From: Angustibacter luteus
Lineage (GTDB): Bacteria > Actinomycetota > Actinomycetes > Actinomycetales > Angustibacteraceae
DNA length: 64,000 bases
Direction: 5' to 3'
NCBI RefSeq assembly: GCF_039541115.1
Contig: NZ_BAABFP010000004.1
Coordinates: forward strand, 174,005 to 238,004
The position numbers and the translations under genes were made by a program. The notes below the pieces were generated by a model that was not told the DNA's origin, searched no databases, and was given only the letters and a program-made list of their open reading frames with translations. This document shows positions 15,567 through 23,740 of the stretch, one piece after another (positions within the stretch are counted from its first letter, which is position 1; each line of letters opens with the position of its first letter).

Positions 15567-17593
15567 CACGGGTTGCGGTTAGGGCGGGTTGGGGGCCAGG
15601 TGCGTCCCACCCGGCGGGCCGTCGTTCGCAGGTAGGCGTCCCGGTGGGTGGGGTCGTCGTCCGTCCGTGGCCGGGTGGGCGGTCGGCCCGCGATCGGCTG
15701 GTAGCAGTCGAAGGATGTGGTGAGGTTGCCCTCGCCGCGGGTCAGGTCCGGCACCTGCTGGTGCAGGTCGTGCACCTGCGCCGCTGGAATCGTGCCCTCG
15801 ATCAGCAGGCCCCCGTGGCGGCTCGTCGTCGCCAGCGGAACCGCGCGATGCGTCGGCAGGACGGCGAGCGCCACCTGCTGGGACTCGGTGGGCAGCTCCA
15901 GCTCGAACCGGTGCAGCGGCTCACAGACGACCGTGCCGGCTTGCTGCAGCGCGGTCATCAGGACGAGTCGGGAGAGGTAGCGGAAGTCCGCTGCGGTGCT
16001 GGAGATGCTCTTCGTGAAGGCAGCGTGCCCGAGGCTCTGCCGGGCCCAGTAGCCGCTGTGCGTCATGGTCACGACGCAGTCGAGGATCTGCCAGCCGTGC
16101 GGTCCCTGTTCCACCGTGGCCGCAACCGTGTCCTGGACCGCCGTGAAGAACGCGGCGGGCATCGACCCACGCTCGACCTCGAGGCCGAACCGGACGCCGG
16201 AGCCGACCGGCGCGGGGTCGACGCGCAGCCCCACTCCGGCCAGGAACGGGTTGGAGCGCCAGCCGAGCTGCTCGACGCAGTGACCGCTGCCGACCACCTG
16301 CTCGACGCACAGCGGCGTGGAGCGGCGGAACTCGACCCGGACGTCGTACTCGGACTCGAGCAGTCCGGCGAGCACCTCCTTCTGCACCTCGCCGTACAGC
16401 GAGACGGACAGCTCGCCGCGGGCGTCGTCCTGCCGCACGTCGATCAACGGGTCCTGCTCAGCCAGCTGCTGCAGGCCCTGGTACAGCCGGATCCGGTCGG
16501 CCTCGTCGATGGCGCTGATCACCGTCTCCAGGGACGGTCGGGCGAACTCGTGCCGGGGGCGGACGCCGGCCGGCGCCGGCCCGATCCGATCGCCGACTCG
16601 GGCCGACTCCAGCCCGCGCAACCGGCCGATCTGCCCGGCCCGCAGGCAGTCCGCCACGGCGTGCGTTCCGTCGGCGAACACCGTGATGGCGGTGACCTTC
16701 TCGGGGCGGCCGTGACCGAGGTCGAGGTGGTCCCGCGTGCGGATCGTGCCCCCGGCCAGGTGCACGTAGACGAGCTTCTCGGCGGCGCTGCCCCGCTCCA
16801 CCTTGAACACCACGCCCCGCGCCTCGCCACTGTCGTCCGTGTCGACGACGGGAAGGAAGCGGATGAGCGCGTCGAGAAGCTCATCCACCCCGGCGCCGGT
16901 GATGGCCGAGCCGAACAGCACCGGCGTCGCTGCGCCCTCCCGGAACTGCCGCACGAGCCGTGCCATCAGGTCGTCGTCCGTGATGCGTTGCGGCCCACCG
17001 GTTGCCGCGTCGAGCACCTCGTCGTCCCGGGCCGCGACGACCTCCTCGACCTCGTCGTGCCAGCGCGCCGCGTGTGGGTCGCGGGCCACCACGGTGGCTG
17101 CTCGGGTGCCGGCGCCGACGACGTCCTGCAGGGTGACGCTGGCGGGGGCCAGGCGGGCCCGCAGCTGCCCGACCACGTGGCTCGGGCGCGCGCCGCGACG
17201 GTCGATCTTGTTGACGAACACCACCGTGGGGATGCGAAGTCGTTGCAGCGCACGGAAGAGGACGACCGTCTGCGCCTGCACGCCCTCGACCGCCGAGACG
17301 ACCAAGACCGCCCCGTCGAGCACCGCCAGCGAGCGCTCCACCTCCGCGATGAAGTCGGAGTGCCCCGGGGTGTCGAGCAGGTTGACGGTCACGCCACGGG
17401 TCACGAAGGACGCGACGGCGGCGCGGATGGTGATGCCACGGCGGCGCTCGAGCACCATCGTGTCGGTCTGGGTGGTGCCGGCCAGGACACTGCCCGGCTC
17501 GTCGAGGACACCCACCTCGTAGAGCAGCCGCTCCGTCAGGCTGGTCTTGCCAGCGTCAACATGCGCGACGATCCCAAGATTCAACGTACGCAC
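15563..17593 (-). CDS. TetM/Otr(A)-type ribosomal protection GTPase (EF-G paralogue)
   Basis: 676 residues. G-domain motifs are intact: G1 AHVDAGKTSLTERLL (residue about 10), RGITI, DTPGHSDF, NKIDRRG. Domains II-V of the EF-G fold follow, with the ribosomal-protection-type segments RLRGLESARVGDRIG, ETVISAIDEADRIRLYQGLQQLAEQDPLIDVRQDD and DCVVTMTHSGYW. Such proteins expel tetracycline from the 30S subunit; in soil actinomycetes Otr(A)-like members are often intrinsic. The arginine-rich C-terminal tail of about 35 residues (TRPRTDDDPTHRD.. onward) extends beyond TetM. GTG 17593 is the start. No mobile element flanks it and base composition equals the surroundings, so recent transfer is not supported. 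Actual resistance is unproven. Confidence 0.88.
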   Translation of the reverse strand: MRTLNLGIVAHVDAGKTSLTERLLYEVGVLDEPGSVLAGTTQTDTMVLERRRGITIRAAVASFVTRGVTVNLLDTPGHSDFIAEVERSLAVLDGAVLVVSAVEGVQAQTVVLFRALQRLRIPTVVFVNKIDRRGARPSHVVGQLRARLAPASVTLQDVVGAGTRAATVVARDPHAARWHDEVEEVVAARDDEVLDAATGGPQRITDDDLMARLVRQFREGAATPVLFGSAITGAGVDELLDALIRFLPVVDTDDSGEARGVVFKVERGSAAEKLVYVHLAGGTIRTRDHLDLGHGRPEKVTAITVFADGTHAVADCLRAGQIGRLRGLESARVGDRIGPAPAGVRPRHEFARPSLETVISAIDEADRIRLYQGLQQLAEQDPLIDVRQDDARGELSVSLYGEVQKEVLAGLLESEYDVRVEFRRSTPLCVEQVVGSGHCVEQLGWRSNPFLAGVGLRVDPAPVGSGVRFGLEVERGSMPAAFFTAVQDTVAATVEQGPHGWQILDCVVTMTHSGYWARQSLGHAAFTKSISSTAADFRYLSRLVLMTALQQAGTVVCEPLHRFELELPTESQQVALAVLPTHRAVPLATTSRHGGLLIEGTIPAAQVHDLHQQVPDLTRGEGNLTTSFDCYQPIAGRPPTRPRTDDDPTHRDAYLRTTARRVGRTWPPTRPNRNPW

Positions 17594-17749
17594 GAGCCTT
17601 CACGTCCATCCCACTGGTGGTGACAACCGGTCGGGGCGTGAAAGCTGCTCGCATCGGAACTCCTGGCGCTCGGGGGTGATCGTCGTCCGCCACCGAGGGC
17701 ACCACAGCGAGGGTGGGCGGCGCCACTGGATTTCTGGCCGACCGTGGCC

Positions 17750-18250
17750 CTACCCGTCCAGGACGAGCCACTGCCGGCCGTCGACGAGCTCGCGCGCCGC
17801 GTCCAGGTGTCCTGCGTGGCAGGCGGTCTCGGTGATCACGTGCAGCAGGACCTCGTCACGGTCGGCCAACCTCCAGTCGCCCGGGCCTTGCGGCCACCAC
17901 CGCGGCGCGGCACCCGGCGACGTAGCGGCGATCACGTCGTCCGCGAGCGCGATCTCGGCCCGGTAGCGGTCCAGTACGGCGTGCGACGGCACCGCGGCGT
18001 CCACCTGCCAGGCGTCGTCGTCCCGCTCGATCGCAGCGACGACGTCCGGGTCGCCGGCAACAACCCCGCGGAACCAGAACCGCTCCACGTCGAGGGCGAG
18101 GTGCTGCACCAGGCCGAGGCAGGACCACCCCGACGGCAGGACGGGACGGCGCAACGCGTCGTCGTCCAGACCCTCGAGGATGCCCAGGACGTGCCGGCGC
18201 TGGCCCTCCAGCCAGCTCTGCAGGGTGTCGGTCTTCGTGGTGGCGCTCAT
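17750..18250 (-). CDS. DinB-fold protein, DUF664/mycothiol-dependent type
   Basis: 166 residues, four-helix DinB/YfiT-like fold. The metal-binding histidines appear in the expected places: VQHLALDVERFWF (residue about 50) and HVITETACHAGHLDAARELVDG near the C-terminus, where the H-x3-H type pair closes the site. Actinobacterial DUF664 proteins are thiol-dependent (mycothiol) transferases or detoxifiers; substrate here unknown. ATG 18250 follows GAGGAG. It diverges from the YCII gene, and both have the same TGTCGA-N17-CGACGTC element upstream, so they are likely switched on together by one ECF sigma factor. Confidence 0.85.
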   Translation of the reverse strand: MSATTKTDTLQSWLEGQRRHVLGILEGLDDDALRRPVLPSGWSCLGLVQHLALDVERFWFRGVVAGDPDVVAAIERDDDAWQVDAAVPSHAVLDRYRAEIALADDVIAATSPGAAPRWWPQGPGDWRLADRDEVLLHVITETACHAGHLDAARELVDGRQWLVLDG

Positions 18251-18288
18251 GACGCTCCTCGGTGGTCGCGGGGGATCGGATCACCTGG

Positions 18289-18318
18289 GACGTCGGAACC
18301 GTCGGCCCCTTCTCGACA
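18289..18318 (-). promoter_or_regulatory. ECF42-like promoter for the DinB gene
   Basis: Read on the minus strand: TGTCGA (18318-18313), 17-base spacer, CGACGTC (18295-18289), then the DinB start at 18250. This agrees with the -35 TGTCGA and CGA/TC -10 elements described for ECF42 sigma factors. Element and spacing are the same as for the promoter of the divergent YCII gene. Confidence 0.7.
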
Positions 18319-18334
18319 CCCGGATCTGATGGGA

Positions 18335-18364
18335 TGTCGAGAAGCTGGTGCCGGCTCCGACGTC
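18335..18364 (+). promoter_or_regulatory. ECF42-like promoter for the YCII gene
   Basis: TGTCGA at 18335-18340, 17-base spacer, CGACGTC at 18358-18364, about 38 bases before the YCII start. YCII/DGPF genes are the known genomic partners of ECF42 sigma factors, which fits. The two -35 elements and their GAAG flanks together form the inverted repeat CTTCTCGACA/TGTCGAGAAG (18309-18344). Confidence 0.75.
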
Positions 18365-18402
18365 CCCGGTGAACGATCCACATCGACCCAGGAGGTCTAG
18401 TC

Positions 18403-18795
18403 GTGAAGTACGTGATCCTGATCCACGCCAACCCCGAGCCGTGGGGGCACCCGACGTCCCTCTACACCGAGGAGGGCCGCGCCATCTCCGCCGAGCAGCA
18501 CGACGAGATGGACCGGCAGTTCGACGCGCTCCTCACGGAGATCTCCGGCTCCGGCGAGCTGGTCAGCGCCGAGGCGCTGGGCGACCCCGCGACGTCCCGG
18601 CTGTTCCGGTGGACGGCGACGGACCGGCTGGTGACCGACGGCCCCTATGCGGAGACGAAGGAACAGCTGGCCGGCTTCTTCATCATCGACGTCGAGTCCC
18701 GCGAGCGCGCCGACGAGATCGCCGTGCAGTTCGCCGGGCCTGGCAGCATGGTCGAGCTGCGGCCGGCCATGTGGTCCGGCGGCGACGACCAGTGA
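18403..18795 (+). CDS. YCII-related (DGPF domain) protein
   Basis: 130 residues, a single dimeric ferredoxin-like YCII domain. It opens with MKYVILIHANPE, contains the DGPYAETKEQLAGFFIIDVES core that gives the DGPF name (here DGPY), and ends with VELRPAMWS. GTG 18403 has a strong AGGAGG site. The biochemical role of such proteins is unknown; in actinobacteria they accompany ECF42 sigma genes and are expressed from TGTCGA-type promoters, as seen upstream. The matching sigma gene is not in this window. Confidence 0.9.
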   Translation: MKYVILIHANPEPWGHPTSLYTEEGRAISAEQHDEMDRQFDALLTEISGSGELVSAEALGDPATSRLFRWTATDRLVTDGPYAETKEQLAGFFIIDVESRERADEIAVQFAGPGSMVELRPAMWSGGDDQ

Positions 18796-18802
18796 GCCGC
18801 CG

Positions 18803-19027
18803 TCAGCGCCCGACGTCCCGGACGTCGTAGCCGGGCTTGAGCTCGCGGTTCACGAACGCGCCCTTGGACGTGCTCTGCAGCAACGCCTGGAACACCTCGG
18901 CCGGGACGTCGAGGTAGGCGTAGGTGGCCCCACCGACGAAGCGGACGTGCAGCTCGCGGCGCTCGGCGTCGAAGCCGACCGCCGCGATGCTGCTGGACAG
19001 CACGGAGATCATGTCGGGCCTCGGCAT
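18803..19027 (-). CDS. KTSC domain protein
   Basis: 74 residues, essentially one KTSC domain: SSSIAAVGFDAERRELHVRFVGGATYAYLDVPAEVFQALLQSTSKGAFVNRELKPGY. Strands 1-3 come first, then the helix with the conserved SKGxFxNxxL segment. KTSC domains are small folds found alone or next to nucleic-acid-related domains; function is not established. It ends 8 bases after the convergent YCII stop and starts 11 bases downstream of the M20 hydrolase stop, so it may be carried on the hydrolase mRNA. Confidence 0.85.
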   Translation of the reverse strand: MPRPDMISVLSSSIAAVGFDAERRELHVRFVGGATYAYLDVPAEVFQALLQSTSKGAFVNRELKPGYDVRDVGR

Positions 19028-19037
19028 CGACGGCTCC

Positions 19038-20237
19038 TCAGTCGCCGGGCCGGCGCGTCCGGCGCAGGGCGAGCTCGGCCAGCAGGGCCGCGCAGTCAGG
19101 CAGGACGCTGTCGTCGAAGTCGGCGAGCGGTGAGTGGTTGTCCGGCGCGGTCTCGTGGTCCGTGCCCGCGCGGACGGCGCTGACCATCAGGTACGCGCCG
19201 GGGACCTCCTGCAGCACAAAGGACATGTCCTCGCCGCCAGGGTCCGGGTTGGCCCACTCCCGGTAGCGGTCGGCACCGAACAGCGACGTCACCGTGTCGA
19301 CGGCGAACGCGTACTCAGCGGGCTCGTTGACGGTGGCGGGGTAGCCGGGCACGTACCTGACCTCGGCGGTCATGCCGTGCGCGGCGGCGATGCCCTCGGC
19401 CACGGTGCGGCTGGCGGTCTCAACCTTGACCCGGGCGGCCGCGGAGAACGTGCGGACCGTGGCGGCCAGGTCGGCCGTCGACGGGATGATGTTCTCCGCG
19501 GTCCCGCTGGTGATCTGCCCGACGGTGACGACGACCGGGTCGAAGATGTCGAACTGCCGGGTCACCATCAGCTGCAGGCCGAGGACGATCTCGGCGGCGA
19601 CCGGCACGGGGTCCTTGGCGCGGAACGGGGCTGAGCCGTGACCGCCCTCGCCCTGGACGCGGACGTGCAGCTCGTCGACGGCCGCGAAGAGCGCGCCGGG
19701 GCGCCCGACGAACAGTCCGATGGGATCGCCCGAGGAGTACACGTGCAACGCGTACGCCGCCTCGACCCGGCGTCCGGCGGCGTCCAGCAGCCCTTCCGCG
19801 ATCATCGGCTCGGCGCCACCCGGCCCCTCCTCGCCGGGCTGGAACATCAGCACGACGTCCCCGGCCAGCTCGTCACGCATCGCGTGCAGGATCCGCGCGG
19901 CACCGACGAGCGCGGCCATGTGCAGGTCGTGGCCGCAGGCGTGCATGAGGCCAGGGTGTTGCGAGACATAGGGAAGGTCGACCTGCTCGGCCACCGGCAG
20001 CGCGTCCATGTCGCCGCGCAGCAGCACTGGCGGCCCGTCACCGGTGCCCCGGATCACCGCCGTGATGGACGACAGACCCTGCCCGGTGGTCAGCTCGAGT
20101 TCAAGCGGGGTCAGCGCCTCGAGCAGCAGGGCCTGCGTCGTCGGCAGGTCCAGGCCCAGCTCGGGCACCTGGTGCAGCCGGCGACGCAGGTCCACCAGCT
20201 CGGTAGCCATCGCCTGGGCGTGTTCCGTCGTCCGCAT
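19038..20237 (-). CDS. M20-family amidohydrolase (hippurate/N-acyl amino acid hydrolase type)
   Basis: 399 residues, dinuclear metal hydrolase. Family features in order: LVDLRRRLHQVPELGLDLPTTQ at the start, LLRGDMDALPV (acidic metal ligand), SQHPGLMHACGHDLHMAALVGAARIL (the Cys/His metal ligands), MFQPGEEGPGGAEPMIAEGLLD (catalytic Glu), ALHVYS, the dimerisation domain in the middle, and the final GGEDMSFVLQEVPGAYLMV. It removes acyl groups from N-acyl amino acids or related amides in the cytoplasm; the substrate cannot be told. It has no close partner genes other than the KTSC gene behind it. Confidence 0.92.
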   Translation of the reverse strand: MRTTEHAQAMATELVDLRRRLHQVPELGLDLPTTQALLLEALTPLELELTTGQGLSSITAVIRGTGDGPPVLLRGDMDALPVAEQVDLPYVSQHPGLMHACGHDLHMAALVGAARILHAMRDELAGDVVLMFQPGEEGPGGAEPMIAEGLLDAAGRRVEAAYALHVYSSGDPIGLFVGRPGALFAAVDELHVRVQGEGGHGSAPFRAKDPVPVAAEIVLGLQLMVTRQFDIFDPVVVTVGQITSGTAENIIPSTADLAATVRTFSAAARVKVETASRTVAEGIAAAHGMTAEVRYVPGYPATVNEPAEYAFAVDTVTSLFGADRYREWANPDPGGEDMSFVLQEVPGAYLMVSAVRAGTDHETAPDNHSPLADFDDSVLPDCAALLAELALRRTRRPGD

Positions 20238-20356
20238 GTGCGCAACCTACGGGACCTTCGGCCCGGGCACGAGGAGGTGCCGTGCAGCACCGTGGGAGTG
20301 AGCCAGCAGCGCAGGTCGCGTCTGTCGGCAAGCGCACTGCTCTGAAGGAGAAACTC

Positions 20357-20944
20357 ATGAAGCGCAAGACCTTTGACGTGCTGGTCAGCGTCACCGGCCT
20401 CTTCCTCGCCCTCGTCCTCGTCGTGTCGGGATCGCTGCTCGCCTGGGCGAGCCACTTCGTCAGCGACCAGGTGACGACCCAGCTCTCCGCGCAGAAGATC
20501 TTCTTCCCGCCGGCGGGCAGTCCGGCCACCGAGGGAGCCGAGTTCGCCCAGATGCGGCAGTACTCCGGCCAGCAGCTCACGACCGGGGCGCAGGCTCAGG
20601 TCTACGCCAACGACTTCATCGCCGTGCACCTCGAGGAGGCCGGCGGCGGCAAGACGTACGCCGAGCTGAGCTCGGCCGCCCAGGCCGCCCCGGACGACGC
20701 CAAGCTGCAGGCCCAGGTCGCCACGATGTTCAAGGGCGAGACCCTGCGGGGACTGCTGCTGAACGCCTACGCCTTCGGCACCATGGGGATGATCGCCGGG
20801 ATCGCCGCCATCGCCGCCTTCATCGCGGCGGCCGTCATGCTGGCGCTCGGGGTCCTCGGGCTGGTGCACGCCCGCCGGGTGGACTCGGACGTCGAGCTGT
20901 TGCGTGAGCGCACCTCCAGCGACCCGGTCCCCTCGAACGCCTGA
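20357..20944 (+). CDS. Conserved actinobacterial membrane protein of unknown function
   Basis: 195 residues with an N-terminal transmembrane helix (VLVSVTGLFLALVLVVSGSLLAW, about 8-30), an extracytoplasmic middle part containing KIFFPPAGSP and YSGQQLTTGAQAQVYANDFIAVHL, and a second long hydrophobic segment (GTMGMIAGIAAIAAFIAAAVMLALGVLGLVH). ATG 20357 is preceded by GAAGGAG. An alternative GTG at 20282 in the same frame also has a GAGGAGG site and would add 25 residues, but family members known to me start at MKR(R/K)TFD. No enzyme motif is visible. Confidence 0.8.
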   Translation: MKRKTFDVLVSVTGLFLALVLVVSGSLLAWASHFVSDQVTTQLSAQKIFFPPAGSPATEGAEFAQMRQYSGQQLTTGAQAQVYANDFIAVHLEEAGGGKTYAELSSAAQAAPDDAKLQAQVATMFKGETLRGLLLNAYAFGTMGMIAGIAAIAAFIAAAVMLALGVLGLVHARRVDSDVELLRERTSSDPVPSNA

Positions 20945-21054
20945 CCGGTCCCGCAGCCCCGAACCCCGCACCGCGCACACAGCGCGCGGTGCGGGGTTCT
21001 CGCGTAGCGTCTCGGACCAAGGCACACCCTGGTTGGCCGGAGAGGACGTGGACC

Positions 21055-21450
21055 GTGCGGGTTCGGACGATGGCAGCAGCAGTGGCACTGGCGCTCGCCG
21101 CGCTCTGGCTGGGCGCGCCGGCGGCGCAGGCGGAAGGGCGCGACCTCTACATCACCACCACGGACGCCGGCCACCCCGCCGCCTTCGCCTGGTTCTACCC
21201 CCACGGCGAGCACTGGGGGGTCTGCGACGACCAGAAGGATGGCAAGCGCGCCATCGTGTACCTGAAGAACGTGCGGACCGGCACCGTGTACACCCTGTTC
21301 GATGACAACGGCTACAACAACACCTGCAGCCGGTCCCCGGTCAACTTCAACCTCGCCGAGGGGACGCCCGTCGCGCTGCGGGTGTGCCTGCGCGACGGTG
21401 CGCTCGGCCCGTTCTCCTCCTGCAGCGCGTGGACCCGCAGCACGGCGTGA
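21055..21450 (+). CDS. Small secreted protein, unknown function
   Basis: 131 residues. GTG 21055 follows GGAGAGGA; ATG 21070 is an alternative. The signal peptide (RTMAAAVALALAALWLGAPAAQA) would be cut near residue 26. The mature part of about 105 residues is rich in aromatic residues (YITTTDAGHPAAFAWFYPHGEHWGVCDDQKDGK) and contains four cysteines (WGVCDD, NNTCSR, RVCLR, SSCSAW) probably paired outside the cell. It looks like a beta-rich extracellular domain; no family is recognised. Confidence 0.75.
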   Translation: MRVRTMAAAVALALAALWLGAPAAQAEGRDLYITTTDAGHPAAFAWFYPHGEHWGVCDDQKDGKRAIVYLKNVRTGTVYTLFDDNGYNNTCSRSPVNFNLAEGTPVALRVCLRDGALGPFSSCSAWTRSTA

Positions 21451-21503
21451 CCCGGTAGGTCCTCGCGCGGGCCGAGGACTGCTCGGGCGAGTACGTTTCG
21501 GGC

Positions 21504-22280
21504 ATGGCTACCACTGCTGACAAGGCCCGCGAGCTCCTCCGCCTGCACACGGACCCCGAGCTCCTGCTCGTGGTCAACGTCTGGGACGTCATCACCGCAC
21601 GGGTGGTCGCCGACACTCCTGGGACGAAGGCGCTGGCCACGGCCAGCCACTCGATCGCCGCGGCGTACGGCTACCCGGACGGCGAGCAGATCCCGCGCGA
21701 CCTGATGATCGAGGCCGTGGGGCGGATCGCCGCCGCGGTGGACCTGCCGGTCTCGGCAGACCTCGAAGCCGGGTACGGCGACGCCGGCGAGACGGTCAGC
21801 CGGGCCATCGACGTCGGCATCGTGGGCGCGAACCTCGAGGACCAGGTCAAGCCGCTGCCCGACGCCGTCCGCGCCGTCGAGGCCGCCGTCGCCGCGGGCG
21901 AGCGCGCAGGGGTGCCCTTCGTGCTGAACGCCCGTACCGACGCCTTCCTCAAGGCCGGTGACCAGGACCCGGCGGCGGTGCTCGCCGACGCCGTCGAGCG
22001 TGGCCGGGCCTACCTCGACGCCGGGGCGTCCACCTTCTTCGCGCCCGGAAAGCTCGACGAGGCAACGGTCGGCGCGCTGGTCGAGGCGCTCGGCCCGCAG
22101 AAGGTCAACCTGATCGCCGTCCCCGGTTCCCTGAGCCTGGAGACGTTGCAGCGGCTGGGGGTCGCCCGCGTGTCGTACGGGCCGTGGAGCCAGAACGTCG
22201 CGCTCACTGCGTTGGCCAACCTCGCCGAGTCCGTCTACGCCGGTGGCGCGCTGCCGGACGGCACGCGCAAGCTCAACTGA
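21504..22280 (+). CDS. Isocitrate lyase/PEP mutase superfamily protein
   Basis: 258 residues, TIM-barrel of the PEP-mutase/ICL superfamily. The N-terminal LLVVNVWDVITARVVADTPGTKALATASHSIAAAYGYPDGEQ, the magnesium-binding VSADLEAGYGD (residues about 78-88), VGANLEDQV, FVLNARTDAFL and IAVPGSLSLETLQRLGVARVSYGPW are all family typical. The KKCGH active-site motif of true isocitrate lyases is absent, so it is not ICL. It may split or rearrange a small 2-oxo or carboxy compound. Its last eight bases overlap the convergent SRPBCC-PyrE gene. Confidence 0.88.
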   Translation: MATTADKARELLRLHTDPELLLVVNVWDVITARVVADTPGTKALATASHSIAAAYGYPDGEQIPRDLMIEAVGRIAAAVDLPVSADLEAGYGDAGETVSRAIDVGIVGANLEDQVKPLPDAVRAVEAAVAAGERAGVPFVLNARTDAFLKAGDQDPAAVLADAVERGRAYLDAGASTFFAPGKLDEATVGALVEALGPQKVNLIAVPGSLSLETLQRLGVARVSYGPWSQNVALTALANLAESVYAGGALPDGTRKLN

Positions 22281-23220
22281 GCCCTCCGTCTCGACTGCGA
22301 GCCAGGTCGGCCTTGGTCAGGACGGCTCGCGTGGCCAGGTCGACGTCTACCACCGGCCCGCCCTCCTGACCACTGCGATCGATGGCACAGACCACGACCT
22401 CGACGGTCGCGCCGAGCCCTCGGAGGGCGCAAGCAGCATCCCGAACCGCTCCGCCGGTCGTGAGGACGTCCTCGATCAGCGTCACCCGGCGGCCTTGCAC
22501 CTCGGCGCCTTCGGCCAGGCGACGGGTACCGTACTCCTTGGCTTGCTTCCGCACGAAGAGTGCCGGCAGCCCCGTCAGGGAGCTGACCATCGTGGCGATC
22601 GGGACCCCTCCCAGCTCGAGTCCGCCGAGGAGGTCAGTGTTCGCCGGCAGGAGCGGGACCATCCCCTCGGCGACGGCGCGGAGCAGGTCCGGCTGCGACT
22701 CGAAGAGGTACTTGTCGAAGTACTCGCTGGCGATCTGCCCGGACCGCAGGGTGAACGACCCCTGCAGGCGGCACGCAGCGTCGATCCTGCGAGCGAGGTG
22801 AAGGCGGTCCGTGCGCACAGCCTCGGTGCGTTCGAGCAGGGCCCTGAGGCGGTCGAGGTCGGCGCTGACCAGGGCGCCGTCCCGCTCGAACTCCTCGTCG
22901 GTCATGCCCGGGGCACGACGCAGCGTGAACACCACCTCGCACCCGTCGCCGTCCGCGATCGCACGCATCGGCACGTAGACCGTCTCGCCCGTTGGCGTGA
23001 GGACCTCGTGGTCGAGGACGCCGAACTCGTTGCGGGGCGCGAACGCGACAGACGCCTGTCCCTGCTCGGTCGCCACCAGCCACACGCCGTCAACCTGCTC
23101 CACCGAGCCGCCCAGGCCCTGTGCCCACTGCGGCAGGTTGGTCGGGTCGCAGGCGAAGCCGTAGACGGCTGACACCGACCGGTCGATGTGCACGCTCAGG
23201 TGGCGCGAGCCCGTCGTCAT
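22273..23220 (-). CDS. SRPBCC (START-like) domain fused to orotate phosphoribosyltransferase-like domain
   Basis: 315 residues in one uninterrupted frame. Residues about 1-132 are an SRPBCC/polyketide-cyclase-like domain (SVSAVYGFACDPTNLPQWAQGLGGSV.. strand-helix-strand opening, closing helix FERDGALVSADLDRLRALLE). Residues about 141-315 are a PyrE-type phosphoribosyltransferase: LARRIDAACRLQGSFTLRSGQIASEYFDKYLFES, LELGGVPIATMVSS, the loop VRKQAKEYGTRRLAEG, and the PRPP-binding motif VTLIEDVLTTGGAV (246-259). The catalytic motif is intact, so transfer of phosphoribose to orotate or a similar base is likely. The fusion is unusual. It is the last gene of a minus-strand set beginning at 25602. 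Confidence 0.88.
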   Translation of the reverse strand: MTTGSRHLSVHIDRSVSAVYGFACDPTNLPQWAQGLGGSVEQVDGVWLVATEQGQASVAFAPRNEFGVLDHEVLTPTGETVYVPMRAIADGDGCEVVFTLRRAPGMTDEEFERDGALVSADLDRLRALLERTEAVRTDRLHLARRIDAACRLQGSFTLRSGQIASEYFDKYLFESQPDLLRAVAEGMVPLLPANTDLLGGLELGGVPIATMVSSLTGLPALFVRKQAKEYGTRRLAEGAEVQGRRVTLIEDVLTTGGAVRDAACALRGLGATVEVVVCAIDRSGQEGGPVVDVDLATRAVLTKADLARSRDGGLS

Positions 23221-23257
23221 CCGGCCATCCTGGCACTCGGTCAGCGCCAGGGCGACG

Positions 23258-23740
23258 TCATCCGATCGCGCTCGTTCCAGCCGGGACGTCGTAGAGCAGG
23301 CGCCGCACGCCCGCCCGGGACGCCATCAGGGCCAGCACCAGCAGCGTCACCGGGATGAAGCCGCCCAGGCTGACCGCATCACCGAAGACGAGGTCCACCA
23401 GCTCGAGGACGACGAGCTTGCTACCGGCGGCGACCACCCACAGCGACACCGCGGCAACCACTTTCGCGCGTCGGGTCGTGGCGTCCTTGAGCCGCACCAG
23501 GATCCGGTTCTTCAGCAGGATCACCAGCTCGAGGGCGAGCTTGAGCAGGGCCGCCGTCAGGAGCGACAGGCTGAAGCTCTCGCTGATCACGGCGGGGACG
23601 TACTCGATCGCCAGGTTGAGGACCACGACGTAGACGAAAAGGTCGACGACGTGGCTCGGGCGCGCGCGCAGCCATCGGCGCGCCCCGCCCTGCCGTGGGC
23701 GGGGTTCGTCCGGCGAAGCCTGGCTCGGCGCGCTGCTCAC
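23258..23740 (-). CDS. Multi-pass membrane protein, unknown function
   Basis: 160 residues. After a charged N-terminus of about 30 residues there are four predicted membrane segments (SHVVDLFVYVVVLNLAIEYV; SLSLLTAALLKLALELVILL; VVAAVSLWVVAAGSKLVVLELVDLVF; GGFIPVTLLVLALMA). A basic loop KNRILVRLKDATTRRAK follows the second helix, reminiscent of PsiE-like proteins, but this is weak. GTG 23740 overlaps the stop of the GNAT gene (GTGA), so it is coupled to it. Confidence 0.75.
   Translation of the reverse strand: MSSAPSQASPDEPRPRQGGARRWLRARPSHVVDLFVYVVVLNLAIEYVPAVISESFSLSLLTAALLKLALELVILLKNRILVRLKDATTRRAKVVAAVSLWVVAAGSKLVVLELVDLVFGDAVSLGGFIPVTLLVLALMASRAGVRRLLYDVPAGTSAIG

Noticed and set aside
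15563-17593. Recent horizontal gain of the TetM-like gene
   Set aside because: No transposase, integrase or direct repeats flank it and GC content and codon use equal the neighbours.
20282-20356. GTG 20282 as the start of the membrane protein at 20357
   Set aside because: It has a good ribosome site, but the 25 extra residues are polar, unlike the family start MKR-TFD, and ATG 20357 has its own GAAGGAG.
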